64,000 nucleotides of DNA from Plasmodium brasilianum (GCF_023973825.1 NC_090127.1:1460001-1524000); one strand, 5' to 3'; positions 1 to 12,449 are shown, counted from the first letter of the stretch. Numbers and translations are program-made. Notes: generated by a model not told the origin, from the letters alone.

Positions 1-1116
1 ATATTCGTATTCTATTATATTCAGGATATATTTCTTTTTTTCTCATTTCATAATAATTTTAATAATTTACCATCTAGCATTTCAATGTATGTTGCTCAAT
101 GAATATCTCACAGCAGAACAAATGGAACGAAATAATATTCATTAATATGTTTACGTGTATAACTCTATAAAAGTAATAACAGAAATTAGGACGCGGATAA
201 TAACCAGAAATTATGTTAAAATTATCTTTCCCTATAAAAATTCATGAAGGTATATGTCCTATCCTTGTATTGTTCAAATTTTGTTTCACTGGGTATTATA
301 GTTTATATGTCAATGAAACTTTTTTTAATATTTTATTTTTCATTCTCATGTAAAAAAGCTTAATAATTCGGGAAGATATTTAAAAAAAATAAAAAAGTAT
401 TTTGCATTTGAACGTAAATACAAAATAATTTGGATGCAATCTATTTTTTTGAATTATTAATGATTAATGCCTAGTACATTTTTCAACTAAACATTCTCTT
501 ACTTAAATAAACATCTTTTACAATATAAAATAATGTCGACATAAAATTATATAAAAGTTCACGTAAATATAAAAATGATAAAATTAATTTCTTTTTATTT
601 CTTTTACTTTTTTTTTGTAAACTTTTATTATATATTTTATAATTATTTTTAAAAAAATAAATTTGTTAAGGTAATTTAAAAAAGCAGACTGCGGTTTATC
701 AAATTGATAGAAATTTCATGAAAAAAAAGGAAAAAAATATGTATATATTTACACACATATATGTATATATATAAATTAAGTATTACTAACACTAATTTTA
801 CTCTAACGAATTTATTTTAATTTGAAAAAGTCTATTTTATATTTAATAAACCTTTTTATACACAATTTTTGTTTTTTTTTTTTCGGTTTGTTCAATTTTT
901 CCATGTGAATCGACGGTGCTCAACTAAAAAAAAAAAAAAGATACGATGAAATGATACACTAAAAAGAAATGATAAAAAGATACACTGAACAGATACGATA
1001 AAAAGATACATCGCACGTAATATATCAGCATAGATGATTAAAAAGAAAGTAAATGGATAAAAATAAACGAAAATATTCTTCTTATTTGTGTGCACACAGC
1101 AATCCCTCATTTTTTA
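1..1116. other. Gene-free AT-rich flank
   Basis: I see no supportable gene. The stretch is almost entirely A+T with poly(T)/poly(A) runs. It lies downstream of the minus-strand gene ending at 1117 and probably includes its 3' UTR. Confidence 0.6.
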
Positions 1117-1978
1117 TCATTTAATATACATGTCAATATATAAGTATGGGTAAATTACCGGTGAGCTTAAGAAGTACTTAAAAATAAAATTAAAAACTTT
1201 AAAAATTGCGTATATAGGTATAATTATATATATATAAAAAAATTTAAAGGAATAAAACAAGCCTATATTGATAACAAAGGACAAAATCAGTACATCTGTG
1301 TAATACCTAAAAGGAAAAAAAAAAAATTAATAAATGTATAAACGTCTATGTCTGTGTCCATTTAAATAAATAAAGGTGTGTTTATGTATACATATATATA
1401 TATATATATATATGCAAGCACCCTCTTATATTTTATGTGTGTAGGGATTTTTTTGGGGGGGGGATATATTTCAAATGTTGTTACACATTTGTGACGTTAA
1501 TACTAAAATGCAACTATGTAGTGACATATTTCTTTATGTTTATATGAGTTCCATTTATTTCTATTAACTTCTCTTTTTTTTTTCTGTTCATTTTTAATTC
1601 ATTTATTTCATCCTTACGTAAAATTTAGCCCATTGGTCAAGCCATAATGTATATTTTTTATTGAATAATAATAACAAAAAAATAGGATACAATGCATTAG
1701 AAAGATATTTTTGGTAATTAAATTATATCTAAAACAAAATGTGAATATAATATAAACAAACTGAAAAAAAATAATTATAAATATATGTGGGTGACTTGCT
1801 TAATATGTTAAGCATGATAGGATAAAGATGTACATTGGTTTATAAGTATATTATTTGTATATTTATGCATATAATTATGTGTATCTTTATATACCGAAAA
1901 AATGCTAAAGAAGGGGGAGGCATAAATAATAAATGCGCTCGCTTTTCTTAATCGTTTTTTCTCCGATTGTCCTGCCAT
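1117..1978 (-). CDS. TMEM208/SND2-like ER membrane protein (3 exons)
   Basis: The exons on the minus strand are 1978-1895, 1760-1618 and 1306-1117, giving 417 nt and 138 residues. All junctions are GT..AG and the phases fit (0, then 2). The start context is MAGQSEKKRLRKAS. The hydrophobic segments and the stretch YYTDVLILSFVINIGLFYSF, followed by a second pair of helices, align with the TMEM208/SND2 family, whose second half carries a D-V-I-L-L motif followed by a W/F-rich helix pair. Human TMEM208 is 173 residues, so this copy is short and lacks the basic tail. In yeast the family (Snd2) helps target proteins with internal or C-terminal membrane anchors to the ER. The exon structure is read directly from sequence; the family call is by eye. 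Confidence 0.68.
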
Positions 1979-3232
1979 TTTCCTTTTTCTCTTTATTATT
2001 ATTATTTTTTTTTTTTTTTTTTTTTTTTTGTATTCTTTTCTAATTGCACTTCTCAAAACAAATTAAATGTTCTTTGTTCTTTACTACTATTCGCAAAATG
2101 TTAAAAAAAAAAAAATTATTACTTATACTTGGTTCATTCAAACTCTCTCTAAAGAAAAATATAAATATAAAAATATATAAAAATAAAAAAATTCTTACAT
2201 CCTTATGTATTCATATATGTAATATTTTTTTTTTTTTTTTTGAAACAGTGAAATTTGTTTATGTGTTATTTCAAAAAAAAGAATAAAAAAAAAAAGAAAA
2301 AAGGGAAAAAAATGTATTAAGTACGTTTGAAGAAAAAAGAAAATAAGATAAAGCACGAGAGTTAATGTATTTATTACATTGTATTGCCTAACATGCAATG
2401 TAAAAACTTTGAAATTAAAAAAAGTTATATATGTAAATATTCTTTCCTTTTTAAGATAATTTCAGCTTATATTTTAATGAAGGTTAATTTTTTTTTTTTT
2501 TTTAAGGTCTTTTTATCTAATTTTTAAATCGTTATGCATTATATTAAAAAAGGATATAATATATATATGTAAATATTTATATATATCTAAGTACATTTTC
2601 AAGCGTGGAAACATAAAATTCTATTTTGTCATTAAATAAGATTGGCAAAAAAAAAAAAAATAATAATGGAACACGTGCAAACTCACACAAGTTAACATTG
2701 CTAATATGCTTAATGTATATAAATGCATACACACATTTTTCTTTTTTTTTATTAATATCTTGATCATTTTGTTCTCTTATTTATTTTATAAATTCTTAAA
2801 GTAAATTAAATACAATTTTATATAAATATAATAAATATTCAAACTTTCAATAAATATACTTTTTGACCCCAACAGCATTTGTCTATGAAACAGCTGGCAT
2901 GTGTAAATATACTTTTATTATGTACATGTTCTTTTATTTAGCTTAAAGAAAGGGGGGAGGTATTTATTTTTAATTATAAAAAGGTGCATCACATAAACTG
3001 TGGTAACATTTTAAATTATATTATAAATACATTAAAATATATATTTTAATTCGAACCTTTTCATACATATGAGGGGGGTGTACGTATTATTGACAAACAA
3101 TATTAAATGAAGGTATAAAAATTAAACTCTAATGGTATTGTACAACATATATATACATGAAGTTCGTTATATATATATATTACATATGTAGCAGAACAAC
3201 AACTTCATCCTTTTGAGTTATTATTTTTTGCT
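1979..3232. other. Intergenic, AT-rich
   Basis: This lies between the 5' end of the TMEM208-like gene and the 3' end of eIF3A, both minus strand. It holds long A and T runs (for example near 2005-2030 and 2230-2300) and nothing that reads as an exon. Confidence 0.6.
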
Positions 3233-6200
3233 TTAAGTTTTCATAAAGTATTTTAGAAAACTTTTTCTTTTCTTTTTAAAAACAGTAAAATCTCCTCCAT
3301 CTGAACCTTCTTCCTTTTTCTCTTGATCATTATCTATTATTTCTTTTCCATTTGTCATTTCTTCATTATCTTTAGTGTGATTATGTTTCTCTTCTACGGC
3401 ATTTTTATATATATCATTTTCTATTACTGAATCTTTCCTAGTATTATCATCTCCGTTATTAATATCCTGGATTTTTTTGATATCTGAATCTTCTTCTTTT
3501 CCATTCCAAGCACTTTGATTTTTTTCTTCAGTACTGTTATTTATAATATCTTCTTTAACTTTGTTTTTTTCCTGACCCCTTTTACTATTTCTGTCGTTTG
3601 TTTTCGCGTCTTTATCTACTTTTTCATCTAGATCATTATTATGGTCCCTTTCATTTTTATCATCTCTACTCTTCTCATCCTTATCCCTTTCACTTTTTCT
3701 AAAGTCTCTTTCTCTATCCTTTCTGTATTCTCTATCTCTGTCTCTTTCTTTGTCTCTGTCTCTTTCTTTGTCTCTATCTCTTCTGTGTTCTCTATCTCTG
3801 TCTCTTTCTTTGTCTCTATCTCTCCTGTGTTCTCTATCTCTGTCTCTTTCTTTGTCTCTATCTCTCCTGTATTCCCTGTCTCTATCTCTATCTCTGTCTC
3901 TATCCTTCTTGTAATCTCTATCTCTGTCCCTATCTCTTCTGTGTTCTCTGTCCCTATCTCTATCCCTATCTCTGTCCCTATCTCTATCCCTATCTCTGTC
4001 CCTCTCTCTATCCCTATCTCTATCCCTATCTCTTCCTCCCCAATCTCTTCTGTCCCTTCTTTCTGATCTATCTCTATATGAGTCATCGCGATTTTCATCA
4101 TACCTCTTGTAGCCATCACCATCATATTGTGAACCTGTTTTTTCACCTCTTCTCCATGTAAAGTCATCATCGATGGACGATTTTCTATATAGTTTGTCCC
4201 CATTTCTTAATTCTTCTCTTTTCCTTAAAAGTTGTTGTTCTATTTCTAAATCTCTTTCTCTTTGAATTCTACTAATTTCATCAAGTTTTCTCTTTTGAGC
4301 TTCTTCTTTTTTTCTTCTTTCCATTTCTTCCTTTAATAATCGCTCTTCTTCCTCTTCTACTCTTTTCCTTTCTTCTTCTGCTTTTAACTTTCTTAAATGT
4401 TGATCCCGTCTATCCCTAGCTCTCTGTATTTTTTCCTCTTTTAATAAATCGTGTAAACGATCCTTTTGAGCCTTTAGATTTTTTTCAAATTCCATAATTC
4501 TAGCTTTCATTTCATTTTTCGTAAATTCATCAATATCATTAGAAAATTTCACGTATTCTTCTTTTTCTCTAAGAGCAGCTTCAAAATCAGCTTTTTGTTC
4601 TTCTTCAGCGGCCTTCTGTTCTTGCAATAATATTTCAGTATCTTCCTGGAAAACTAAAGCTATCCATTTATTCATGTGATTAAGTTCTACTTGTCTTAAA
4701 GCCCTAAAGTAATGATCAACTTTTTTATATTCCATTTTTCTAATTTTAATAATTTCATTCCTTTCATTTAATCGTAATTTTTCTTGCACTTCTTCAATAT
4801 CTTCAAAATCTACATAGCCATTTAATATATCTTCAATAGTGATTTCATCCATATATTTCCCTTTCATTAAAATTTTGCTTGTACTGTTTGTGCATAATTT
4901 TTTAATTTCCTTTAACATTTGTTCTGCTGCTTCTGATTTCTTCTTTGTCTTTTCTTCCTTAATTCTTAACTTTTCACCTTTTTTGGCTAATTCTTCTTTT
5001 TTCTCTTTTTCTAACTTTTCTTCTAACAATTTTTTCTCCATCTTTATTTTTAGTTGTGCTTGTTCTTGTTCTTTTTGTTTTCTTAACATTTCTTTTCTCT
5101 TCTTATTATGTTCTTCACTTAATAATTGGAATTTTTGATGTTCTTTATCTATTTTATCATATATCTTCTTTAACAACCTTTCATCTTCAATAGGTTTGTT
5201 GTCATCAAAAGATTCATTTTCAATAATATCTTCAATATTTGCTGTAGAATAATTAATATCCTTATTTCCCTTATCTAATAAATTAAATTCTTCTTCATAC
5301 CTTAGTAACCCCATTTTCAAGTGTTCTACTTCATTCTCTATAGTAATACATTCATTTATCATCTTTAGTCCCTCTTGAAGATCTACATACATGTTCATAA
5401 GTGAATCTTTAATTAACATGCTGCTATTAACATTTTCTTTATCCTCAAAATAAATAGCCCTTTTGGTTAAATCGATTCGCATCTCTAATTCCTTTTGATA
5501 AGCCATATCTACTAACATTGTTTCTGCATCATTCCAAGAAATAAAATGTTCAGGACAAATATTTTCAATGAAGTAATCAATTGATATATAACTATATACT
5601 TTCGATAATTGTAAAATTAGCTTATGAAAAATTACTTCTTTAATTTTGTTAATATATAATTTATGCTCTGTACTTTCCAACTCTTTTAATAAAACTTCAC
5701 ATTCTAAACATAAACTTAATGGAGTAAACTGATTCTCTATTATAGAATATAATTTTTGTACATCTTCATCTGCACAATTTAAAATATTTCTAACTCTTAA
5801 ACCATTTTTTAACGATTCTTTTAAAGGAACACTCGTATGACCTAACAGTTGAGACATCTTTTTATGTGCTTCAAATATTTTTGCATAATCTTCATTTTTT
5901 TTTTTATTTCCAATTAGTGGAATGGATAAAACTGCTAAAACAGCTTTTGTACAAATAAAAGACTTCTCTTTTTCTGTTACACTTTTTTTATAATTCAAAA
6001 TATGAAAGCAGTATTTTAGCCAAGCTAAACCATGAAAAAGTTCACTTTCATAAACAAACAAGATATCTGCCATCTTCTCATAAAAAATAGCAACCCAATT
6101 TTTTAGGTTTTCTTTTGATTTTGCTAATACATAATTCGCATTAGCACTACTTTCATTTGCTTGCACGTTCATTTGTTCATCTTCCCCTTTGGTATCCTTG

Positions 6201-7234
6201 TTCAAATCATCTACTACTCCTACTGCTCCTGCTGCTCCTTCTTCCTGTGTTTTTGACAAAGATCCTTGCTGTTGAGCACTCTTATTCAATTCATTACTTC
6301 CTTCTGCTTTCTTTTCCTTTTCGTTTTCATTATCGACCTCCTTCTTCTGTTCTTGTTCTTCTGAAGTTGCATTTTTACTATTAGAGGGCATATTTTCCAC
6401 GATCATCGCTAACTCAGGTTCTATAATATTTGACTTCATGGATTTATAAAAATAATCATGCATATTTAAATTATAAATATCCTCTGCAATGTTTGATGCT
6501 TCTTTCCACATATTTAGTTCACATGCTGCTTCTAATTGAATTATTTTTGTCTCTAAATGATACTCAATTTTAAGTAGAGACTGGTATTCTGGTTTATGTT
6601 TTCCCTTTAATATTAAGTTATAATGATTTCTTAGTAAATCGCTTAATTTTTTAAATTCTGTTAGTCTTTTATTTTCCTTACAAAATATTAATGCTTTTTT
6701 TGCTGTTTCATGATAAGCCTTTTCTAATTTTGGTGTGGCCCTCAATATTTCTAAAATCATCTTGTACGTTTCCATACAAATCCTAAATGAATTTTGTAAT
6801 TTCCTTTCATATTTTCCTGATAATTCTATATCTAAAGAAGACATTAAAATTTTCTCAGTAAAATCTATATTAGTTTCTTCTTTCTCTATTTTTTCTTTGT
6901 TTAAATTCATATTTTCTTTAGCTATTCGAACCTTTTCTTCTGCTTTACCTCGAAAATCTGTGATAACTTTACCCAAAGAAGCAATGTTTCCATGCTGACA
7001 AATAATTCTATATTGGTGTAACCCATCTTTAACTAAGCTCAATTTCTCTAAATATAAACAAAATTCAATATACCTTAACATAATCTGTTCTTGTAATATA
7101 TGCCATCCTTGTAATCGAAATGTTCTATGACCAATGGCCGCATGAAGTATTTGAAGTGCATCTTCATTCTGCCCAATAAATTGTAACTCTTCTGCTCTCT
7201 TAAGAGCATTTTCTGGCTTTTGAAACGTTTGCAT
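3233..7234 (-). CDS. eIF3A: Translation initiation factor eIF3 subunit A
   Basis: A single exon encodes 1333 residues, close to the usual family length of about 1000-1400. The N-terminus (MQTFQKPENALKRAEEL) is the conserved eIF3a start. Helical repeats and a PCI-type region occupy roughly residues 1-600, including an ISWNDAETML stretch near 560. A long charged coiled coil (about 690-1030) follows, with many K/E/R runs. Residues about 1067-1172 are nearly pure alternating Arg-Asp/Arg-Glu, like the degenerate repeat tail of metazoan eIF3a. An acidic and basic tail ends FLKYFMKT. The protein is the scaffold of the eIF3 complex on the 40S subunit. A Glu/Asn-rich insert lies near residues 285-370, typical of Plasmodium. 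Confidence 0.96.
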   Translation of the reverse strand: MQTFQKPENALKRAEELQFIGQNEDALQILHAAIGHRTFRLQGWHILQEQIMLRYIEFCLYLEKLSLVKDGLHQYRIICQHGNIASLGKVITDFRGKAEEKVRIAKENMNLNKEKIEKEETNIDFTEKILMSSLDIELSGKYERKLQNSFRICMETYKMILEILRATPKLEKAYHETAKKALIFCKENKRLTEFKKLSDLLRNHYNLILKGKHKPEYQSLLKIEYHLETKIIQLEAACELNMWKEASNIAEDIYNLNMHDYFYKSMKSNIIEPELAMIVENMPSNSKNATSEEQEQKKEVDNENEKEKKAEGSNELNKSAQQQGSLSKTQEEGAAGAVGVVDDLNKDTKGEDEQMNVQANESSANANYVLAKSKENLKNWVAIFYEKMADILFVYESELFHGLAWLKYCFHILNYKKSVTEKEKSFICTKAVLAVLSIPLIGNKKKNEDYAKIFEAHKKMSQLLGHTSVPLKESLKNGLRVRNILNCADEDVQKLYSIIENQFTPLSLCLECEVLLKELESTEHKLYINKIKEVIFHKLILQLSKVYSYISIDYFIENICPEHFISWNDAETMLVDMAYQKELEMRIDLTKRAIYFEDKENVNSSMLIKDSLMNMYVDLQEGLKMINECITIENEVEHLKMGLLRYEEEFNLLDKGNKDINYSTANIEDIIENESFDDNKPIEDERLLKKIYDKIDKEHQKFQLLSEEHNKKRKEMLRKQKEQEQAQLKIKMEKKLLEEKLEKEKKEELAKKGEKLRIKEEKTKKKSEAAEQMLKEIKKLCTNSTSKILMKGKYMDEITIEDILNGYVDFEDIEEVQEKLRLNERNEIIKIRKMEYKKVDHYFRALRQVELNHMNKWIALVFQEDTEILLQEQKAAEEEQKADFEAALREKEEYVKFSNDIDEFTKNEMKARIMEFEKNLKAQKDRLHDLLKEEKIQRARDRRDQHLRKLKAEEERKRVEEEEERLLKEEMERRKKEEAQKRKLDEISRIQRERDLEIEQQLLRKREELRNGDKLYRKSSIDDDFTWRRGEKTGSQYDGDGYKRYDENRDDSYRDRSERRDRRDWGGRDRDRDRDRERDRDRDRDRDRDRDRDRDREHRRDRDRDRDYKKDRDRDRDRDREYRRDRDKERDRDREHRRDRDKERDRDREHRRDRDKERDRDKERDRDREYRKDRERDFRKSERDKDEKSRDDKNERDHNNDLDEKVDKDAKTNDRNSKRGQEKNKVKEDIINNSTEEKNQSAWNGKEEDSDIKKIQDINNGDDNTRKDSVIENDIYKNAVEEKHNHTKDNEEMTNGKEIIDNDQEKKEEGSDGGDFTVFKKKRKSFLKYFMKT
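3720..4035 (-). repeat. RD/RE-encoding degenerate tandem repeat inside eIF3A
   Basis: The plus strand shows repeats built from TCTCTATC, TCTGTCTC and TTTGTCTC words, which encode Arg-Asp-Arg-Asp/Glu on the minus strand (eIF3A residues about 1067-1172). The same DNA gives long open frames on the other strand because the repeat has no stop codons; those frames are not genes. Confidence 0.9.
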
Positions 7235-8742
7235 ATTTTACTATATGAACACTCAACTTTTACACCAAAATAAAAGAACATATATTTTTATAAATTAACC
7301 ACAGTTCTGTTTTCAATATATATATAATACATGTGTGCATGTGTATATGTATATATATATATATTTTAACATACGTTTCCTTATTATTATATACGTTAGA
7401 ATCGTATATATGCATATTAAAATAAAATCAACAACAACGTACAGTAATGATTTTCCCAGCTATCGTTTTTCAAATTTTATTTTATATCAATAAAAATGTA
7501 AGTTGTTCCTTATATATATCACGAAAAATAAAATAAATGAAAAAAAAAAAGATCTGGGCCATTAAAGATGATATACAGTATATATAATACATTCATATAA
7601 ATGGTTATTTACATATACATATATTTTTTACATATATGCATTTTTGCTCTTACAGTGAATTACTTTCTTATACAATATATTATAAAGGAAATCCTTTGAT
7701 GAATTCACACAAACTAAATATATTCCGTTGTACATTCTTTCTAAGATATCTTTAAATACTAAATTACTTCCTTTTTTTTTTTATAAAAGAAAAAAAAATG
7801 ATAAAAACTCAAGTGTTAGTATTGTTCAGCATAGTACAATTTCACATTTATTATTTATCTCTACATCTTCAGTTATATATATATATATATATATATATAA
7901 ATATATGACAATGAAAATAAGATTAACACATGTATCTAACATATGCAGGGATGGATACTGCTATTATTATGAAGCATGTTTTTTAAAATGTTACAATATT
8001 TTCTTATTCACAAATGTACATTTTTTCCTTCTCTTATACACTGAAATGTACATATATATATATATATATCACAAGTGAACACTTTATCTTCTGTTTGATT
8101 TCGTTTATATTTTTAAATTTCTTCCTATATTTACTTATAAAGGCAATTGAAAAATATGTATGTACAATGTATATTTATTATATGAGAAATATGTACATAT
8201 ATATAAGTATACACTCATGTATATATTTAAATATAAATTATATTTATTATTTTGTATGAATAAAAAGGAAAAAAATAAATTTAATAATATTTACAGAGGT
8301 GAAATAAAAACTAATTAATGATAAATACATATAAAACATAAATGTAACATGAAGCATGAAGTTTTTTCTTCTTTTTTTTTTTTAAATTAATCTGTTTACT
8401 GTAATTTTTTACTTGTGTTTTTTGTTTTATTTATTTATTTATATATTTATTTATTTTTATGTTTTTTTTTTACTTAATTTGTTTTTTTAAATAAAAGTAC
8501 ATATCGCAAATGATACTAATCGATCAGATTATTGATATGTACATATACATATCATATATGTATATATTACATATATAAATGTTATTTTATATTCACATTT
8601 ATAGATGATAAATTAAAAGTTAAACTCTTATATTAATTCTTTTTTTATATTACGTTTATACTTATATAATACATATATATATATACGCACATATGTACAT
8701 TTAAATTTATTTGTATTATATATATATAACATACACAGTAAC

Positions 8743-10790
8743 CTTTCTCACAAGTTGAATAATTTCATTATTATGAGAATGCATACAAATTTGAGAATTA
8801 TTCAAAGTGCTTTGAAAAATATGCACATCTTAATTATACTATACTATACATATATATATATATATTTATATATATATATACATATGTATGTGCACATTAA
8901 AAATGTATTACTCTGCATTATTGAATTATTTTAAAATGATATATTAAGGCATACGCATTTTTTTTATTTACCGTTACGAAAAGTTGTACTGCATAACAGC
9001 CCCATAAACAATAATTCCGTTTTCACCAAGCTACTCCATTCTTTATCTTTTTAATATATGGAAACATTTTTAAATTTTGATAAAATTAAAATGAATAATT
9101 AGAGGTTTAATAATGTCAATAAATAAAAAAAATAACTCAGATAAAATATAAATTTTACTACAATTAAAAAATTATTTTTAAAGATGCTATTATATGTATG
9201 TATGCATATATGTATATATCATTACCGAAGCGACGGTAGTGATATAACTATATTTTTTATACTATTAATAAAAATGTACAAAGTATATTTTTCTATACAC
9301 AATATTATAAGAAACAATAAATTATTATGACGAAATGTTAAATAGAATATGCTGTTTCATATTTTTAGTAGTTTCTTTTCTTTTCTTTTTTTTTTAATAT
9401 AGATGATAATCACCTCGTAGGATTTAGTTTTTGCAGGGGTTAAATTTTTTCATAATGCATTTTTACAAGAATAGTTTTTCTTATCTTTTTTTTTTTTTTT
9501 TTGCACAAATTGAATGTACTTTCTGTAAATAATTTCCGTTTTCCTCAAAAAGAGAAAAAAAAAATATAAAATATAACATATCAAAGTATTATATTTTGAT
9601 AGTTTTTATTCACTCATTTAATGAATTGTTATTAAAACAATTTATGTAGAAAAAAAAAAAAGCATGCACACCATATTTTCCCGTTTGATACTATATAAGT
9701 AGTAAATTAAAAATAAATTACAATGTATATTCTTCTTTTATGTATAATAAAAATATAAATAAAATTTGATTGTTTATCTTAATTAGTAGTTTTTATTTAG
9801 ACTTCGATAAATACGATGAAAACGTTAGAACTATAAATTATAACTCGTGTGAACTTAAGGTTACGGCGTTCTTTTCTTTTTACGTCGGAAACATTAAAGA
9901 ACACAGAATTCAAGAGAAAATTGTAATATGAAAAAGGAACCTTTTTTAAAATTATAAATTTATTTAATACATTGATTAGCATATAATTATAATTATAAAT
10001 AATCATTTATAAGTATGAAAAATACAGCTTATATAAATAGACTTATTTACATAAATTATAAATAACTTCTAATAAAACTAATGAAAAGAAATAATGACCT
10101 TTTTTTTTTTTTTTCCCATAATGCACGTAAAAATTGATACATCAAATAAAATGTTTGAATAATAAGATTTTGTTCATATGTTAATGTTAATATAAATTGT
10201 TTCTACATTTTAATAAACCTATTTGTACATAATATTCATGAATATATATATAACAGTTCAGTGGCTATAATGGATTGCGGGAGATATTTGTGTACATAGA
10301 TAACTAAAAGAAAAGTAATTTCACAGAATAAGAAATTATATTTTCTTCCTCATTCTGGCTATATAAAAATGAGAAAACATTACATTAATAATAGGGAAAT
10401 ATTTAACTTTTATTCCCTTTTTCTTATTCTTTGAACAAATAAATTATTTCATAATTGCGTAATAATACTACTAATATATTTAAAAAAAAAAATGGTGGCA
10501 TTAAATCAAAGTTTGCATGTATGTGTATATTTAATTCATATTATTTATATAATATATATATATTTATATAGACATTTATGCATGGCAAAAAAACAATAAT
10601 TGCAATTTCCTAGTTTCTGCATACTTACCTATTTGTTTAAGTATATATAAGAATATATGTACATATGTTTAAAATGACTGTAATTATAAGTGACAAAAAG
10701 TAAAATATAAAAGAAAAATTAGCTAAAGTGTATGAAATTTTATATTTTCATATTCCTGTGGTTATTTCAAACGACTTATTTATGAATGGG
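8743..10790 (-). pseudogene. Possible relic of a P-type ATPase gene
   Basis: Several minus-strand islands read like parts of a P-type ATPase in the right order: INKSFEITTGI (about 10.77 kb, where DKTGT would be), QNEEENIISYSVKLLFF (about 10.34 kb, like SPDE..AL), an FFNVSDVKRKE region (9.80-9.94 kb, like the N-domain FxSxRKR), then 9046-8972 (KEWSSLVKTELLFMGLL) and 8828-8743 (RNDV..LNNSQICMHSHNN), which resemble the end of the N domain and the P domain. The last two join in phase through GT..AG sites. The catalytic DKTGT and TGD motifs are absent, so if this is homology the gene is dead or non-catalytic. The islands are short and A+T rich; chance similarity is a serious alternative. Confidence 0.28.
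9215..9246. other. 13-bp inverted repeat with a 6-nt loop
   Basis: Positions 215-227 pair with 234-246 of the 9-kb block (TATATCATTACCG against CGGTAGTGATATA, with one G-U), leaving loop AAGCGA. It is GC-richer than its surroundings. Function is unknown; it could be an RNA hairpin, or chance overlapping the possible relic described nearby. Confidence 0.4.
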
Positions 10791-11495
10791 AATATCTCAA
10801 GTATTTATAAATGTTTATGCATAAGAAGGATTTTTTTTTTTTTCTCTTTTAAAACAATTTCATAAAGAAACTTATAACAGCCAAAAACAAAACACTGAAA
10901 AAAAAACACACAAAAAAAATATACACATGTATAAATATATAAATTTCAAATTTGAAGTGATATAATATCCTAAAAGTGAGAAAACATTTTGAGCAGTAAA
11001 CATTCAGTAAATAATAAATTTTTTTTTGTCAATATTATTTTTTCTGTAATGTATTATATTTTAAACAATATAAATCTCCAATTTGCAGACACTTAAGTAT
11101 ATTTACGTATATAAGTAAATACCTACATATACACAAATATTTATACATATATATGTATATATATTTTTGTTTTTACAATAATTTATTTAATTACTCCCTT
11201 TTTACAACGCCAGTCCTTTTAGTTTAAGCAAACTGTATTATGGAAGTAATTAAACTTTTTTCTGTTTTTCGTACACCTTTTTTTTTTAGTTAAAAATTAT
11301 TTATTTTCGTAAAAATATTACTGATAAGGAAAAAAAAAATTACAAAATTTATGAGTACTGAATTTATATTCTCACATACGAATGTACATATATATATATA
11401 TATATGTATATGTATTTGTAAAAGTATTATGCGCTTTTTTGTATATATGTGCATTTAAAGATTTAAGCCTTTTTAAATGAAAAAAAAAAAAAAAA

Positions 11496-12449
11496 ATGGT
11501 AAAAAAAAATGAGTTGAGATTTACTATGAACGTATTACATTACAAATCATGGTATTTATATAATAAAGTAGGGTTTTTTTCAAGTGTAAAGTCCCCATTA
11601 ATTAATGAGTCTATAATTAATAATGAATCATTAAAGAATGAGTCAGAACAAACAACGAAAAATAAGGAACAAAATCAGCTAAAAAAATTTTCCATATTTA
11701 GATATAATCCTCAAAGTAATAATAAGAGACCAAAAATGCAAACGTTTGAAGTAGATATCGATAATTGTGGGCCAATGGTTTTAGACGTATTAATAAAAAT
11801 AAAAGATGAAATAGATTCTACTTTGTCTTTTAGGAGGAGTTGTCGAGAAGGTATATGTGGTAGTTGTGCTATGAACATTAATGGAAAAAATGGATTAGCT
11901 TGCTTAACAGAAGTAAATAAAAACAAAAAAGAGGTTACAGAAATACATCCCTTACCAAACTTATACATTATGAAGGATTTAGTGCCAGATTTAACTAATT
12001 TTTACAATCAGTATAAATCTATTGATCCATGGTTAAAAAGAAAAACGAAAAAAGAAAAGGGACAAAAAGAATTTTATCAGTCTATTGAAGATAGAAAGAA
12101 ATTAGATGGTTTATATGAATGTATTATGTGTGCTTCTTGTTCTACTTCATGCCCATCGTATTGGTGGAATCCCGAATATTATTTAGGACCTGCTACATTA
12201 ATGCAAGCTTATCGATGGATTGTCGATAGTAGAGATGAATACACAGATGAACGTTTAATGGAAGTTAATGATACAATGAAATTGTATAGGTGTCATGGAA
12301 TTATGAACTGTTCATTATGTTGTCCTAAAGGCTTAGACCCAGCCAAAGCCATAAGAAATATGAAGGAATTAGTTCAGCAAAAATTTTCGGAGGAAAATAT
12401 AAAATCACACTCCATTTATGTGAGGGAGAAAATGGGAAAAACCAGTTAG
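11496..12449 (+). CDS. SDHB: Succinate dehydrogenase iron-sulfur subunit
   Basis: This is the iron-sulfur subunit of mitochondrial complex II, carrying electrons from the flavoprotein to ubiquinone. The open frame has 317 codons. Met11 at 11526 ([14 protein letters not shown]) is an alternative start and gives a typical mitochondrial leader; the first Met lies straight after a poly(A) run. The [2Fe-2S] motif is at about residues 115-136 ([20 protein letters not shown]). The [4Fe-4S] cysteines are at about 209-219 ([11 protein letters not shown]), followed by [14 protein letters not shown]. The [3Fe-4S]/[4Fe-4S] region is near 266 ([17 protein letters not shown]). The end KMGKTS is short. All cluster ligands are present, so it looks functional. 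The next gene, BDP2, converges on it. Confidence 0.96.
   Translation: MVKKNELRFTMNVLHYKSWYLYNKVGFFSSVKSPLINESIINNESLKNESEQTTKNKEQNQLKKFSIFRYNPQSNNKRPKMQTFEVDIDNCGPMVLDVLIKIKDEIDSTLSFRRSCREGICGSCAMNINGKNGLACLTEVNKNKKEVTEIHPLPNLYIMKDLVPDLTNFYNQYKSIDPWLKRKTKKEKGQKEFYQSIEDRKKLDGLYECIMCASCSTSCPSYWWNPEYYLGPATLMQAYRWIVDSRDEYTDERLMEVNDTMKLYRCHGIMNCSLCCPKGLDPAKAIRNMKELVQQKFSEENIKSHSIYVREKMGKTS

Larger units (their letters stand above)
7235..11495. other. Divergent promoter gap with weak coding islands
   Basis: This 4.3-kb gap separates divergent eIF3A (-) and SDHB (+), so both promoters should lie in it. Most is (TA)n and poly(A/T). Better-than-background islands occur on the minus strand at about 10.76-10.79, 10.31-10.36, 9.80-9.94 and 8.74-9.05 kb, and are listed separately as a possible gene relic. 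A 13-bp hairpin sits at 9215-9246. Confidence 0.5.

Noticed and set aside
3628..4203. Long overlapping frames on both strands within eIF3A
   Set aside because: They are by-products of the stop-free Arg-Asp/Arg-Glu repeat; eIF3A on the minus strand explains the DNA.
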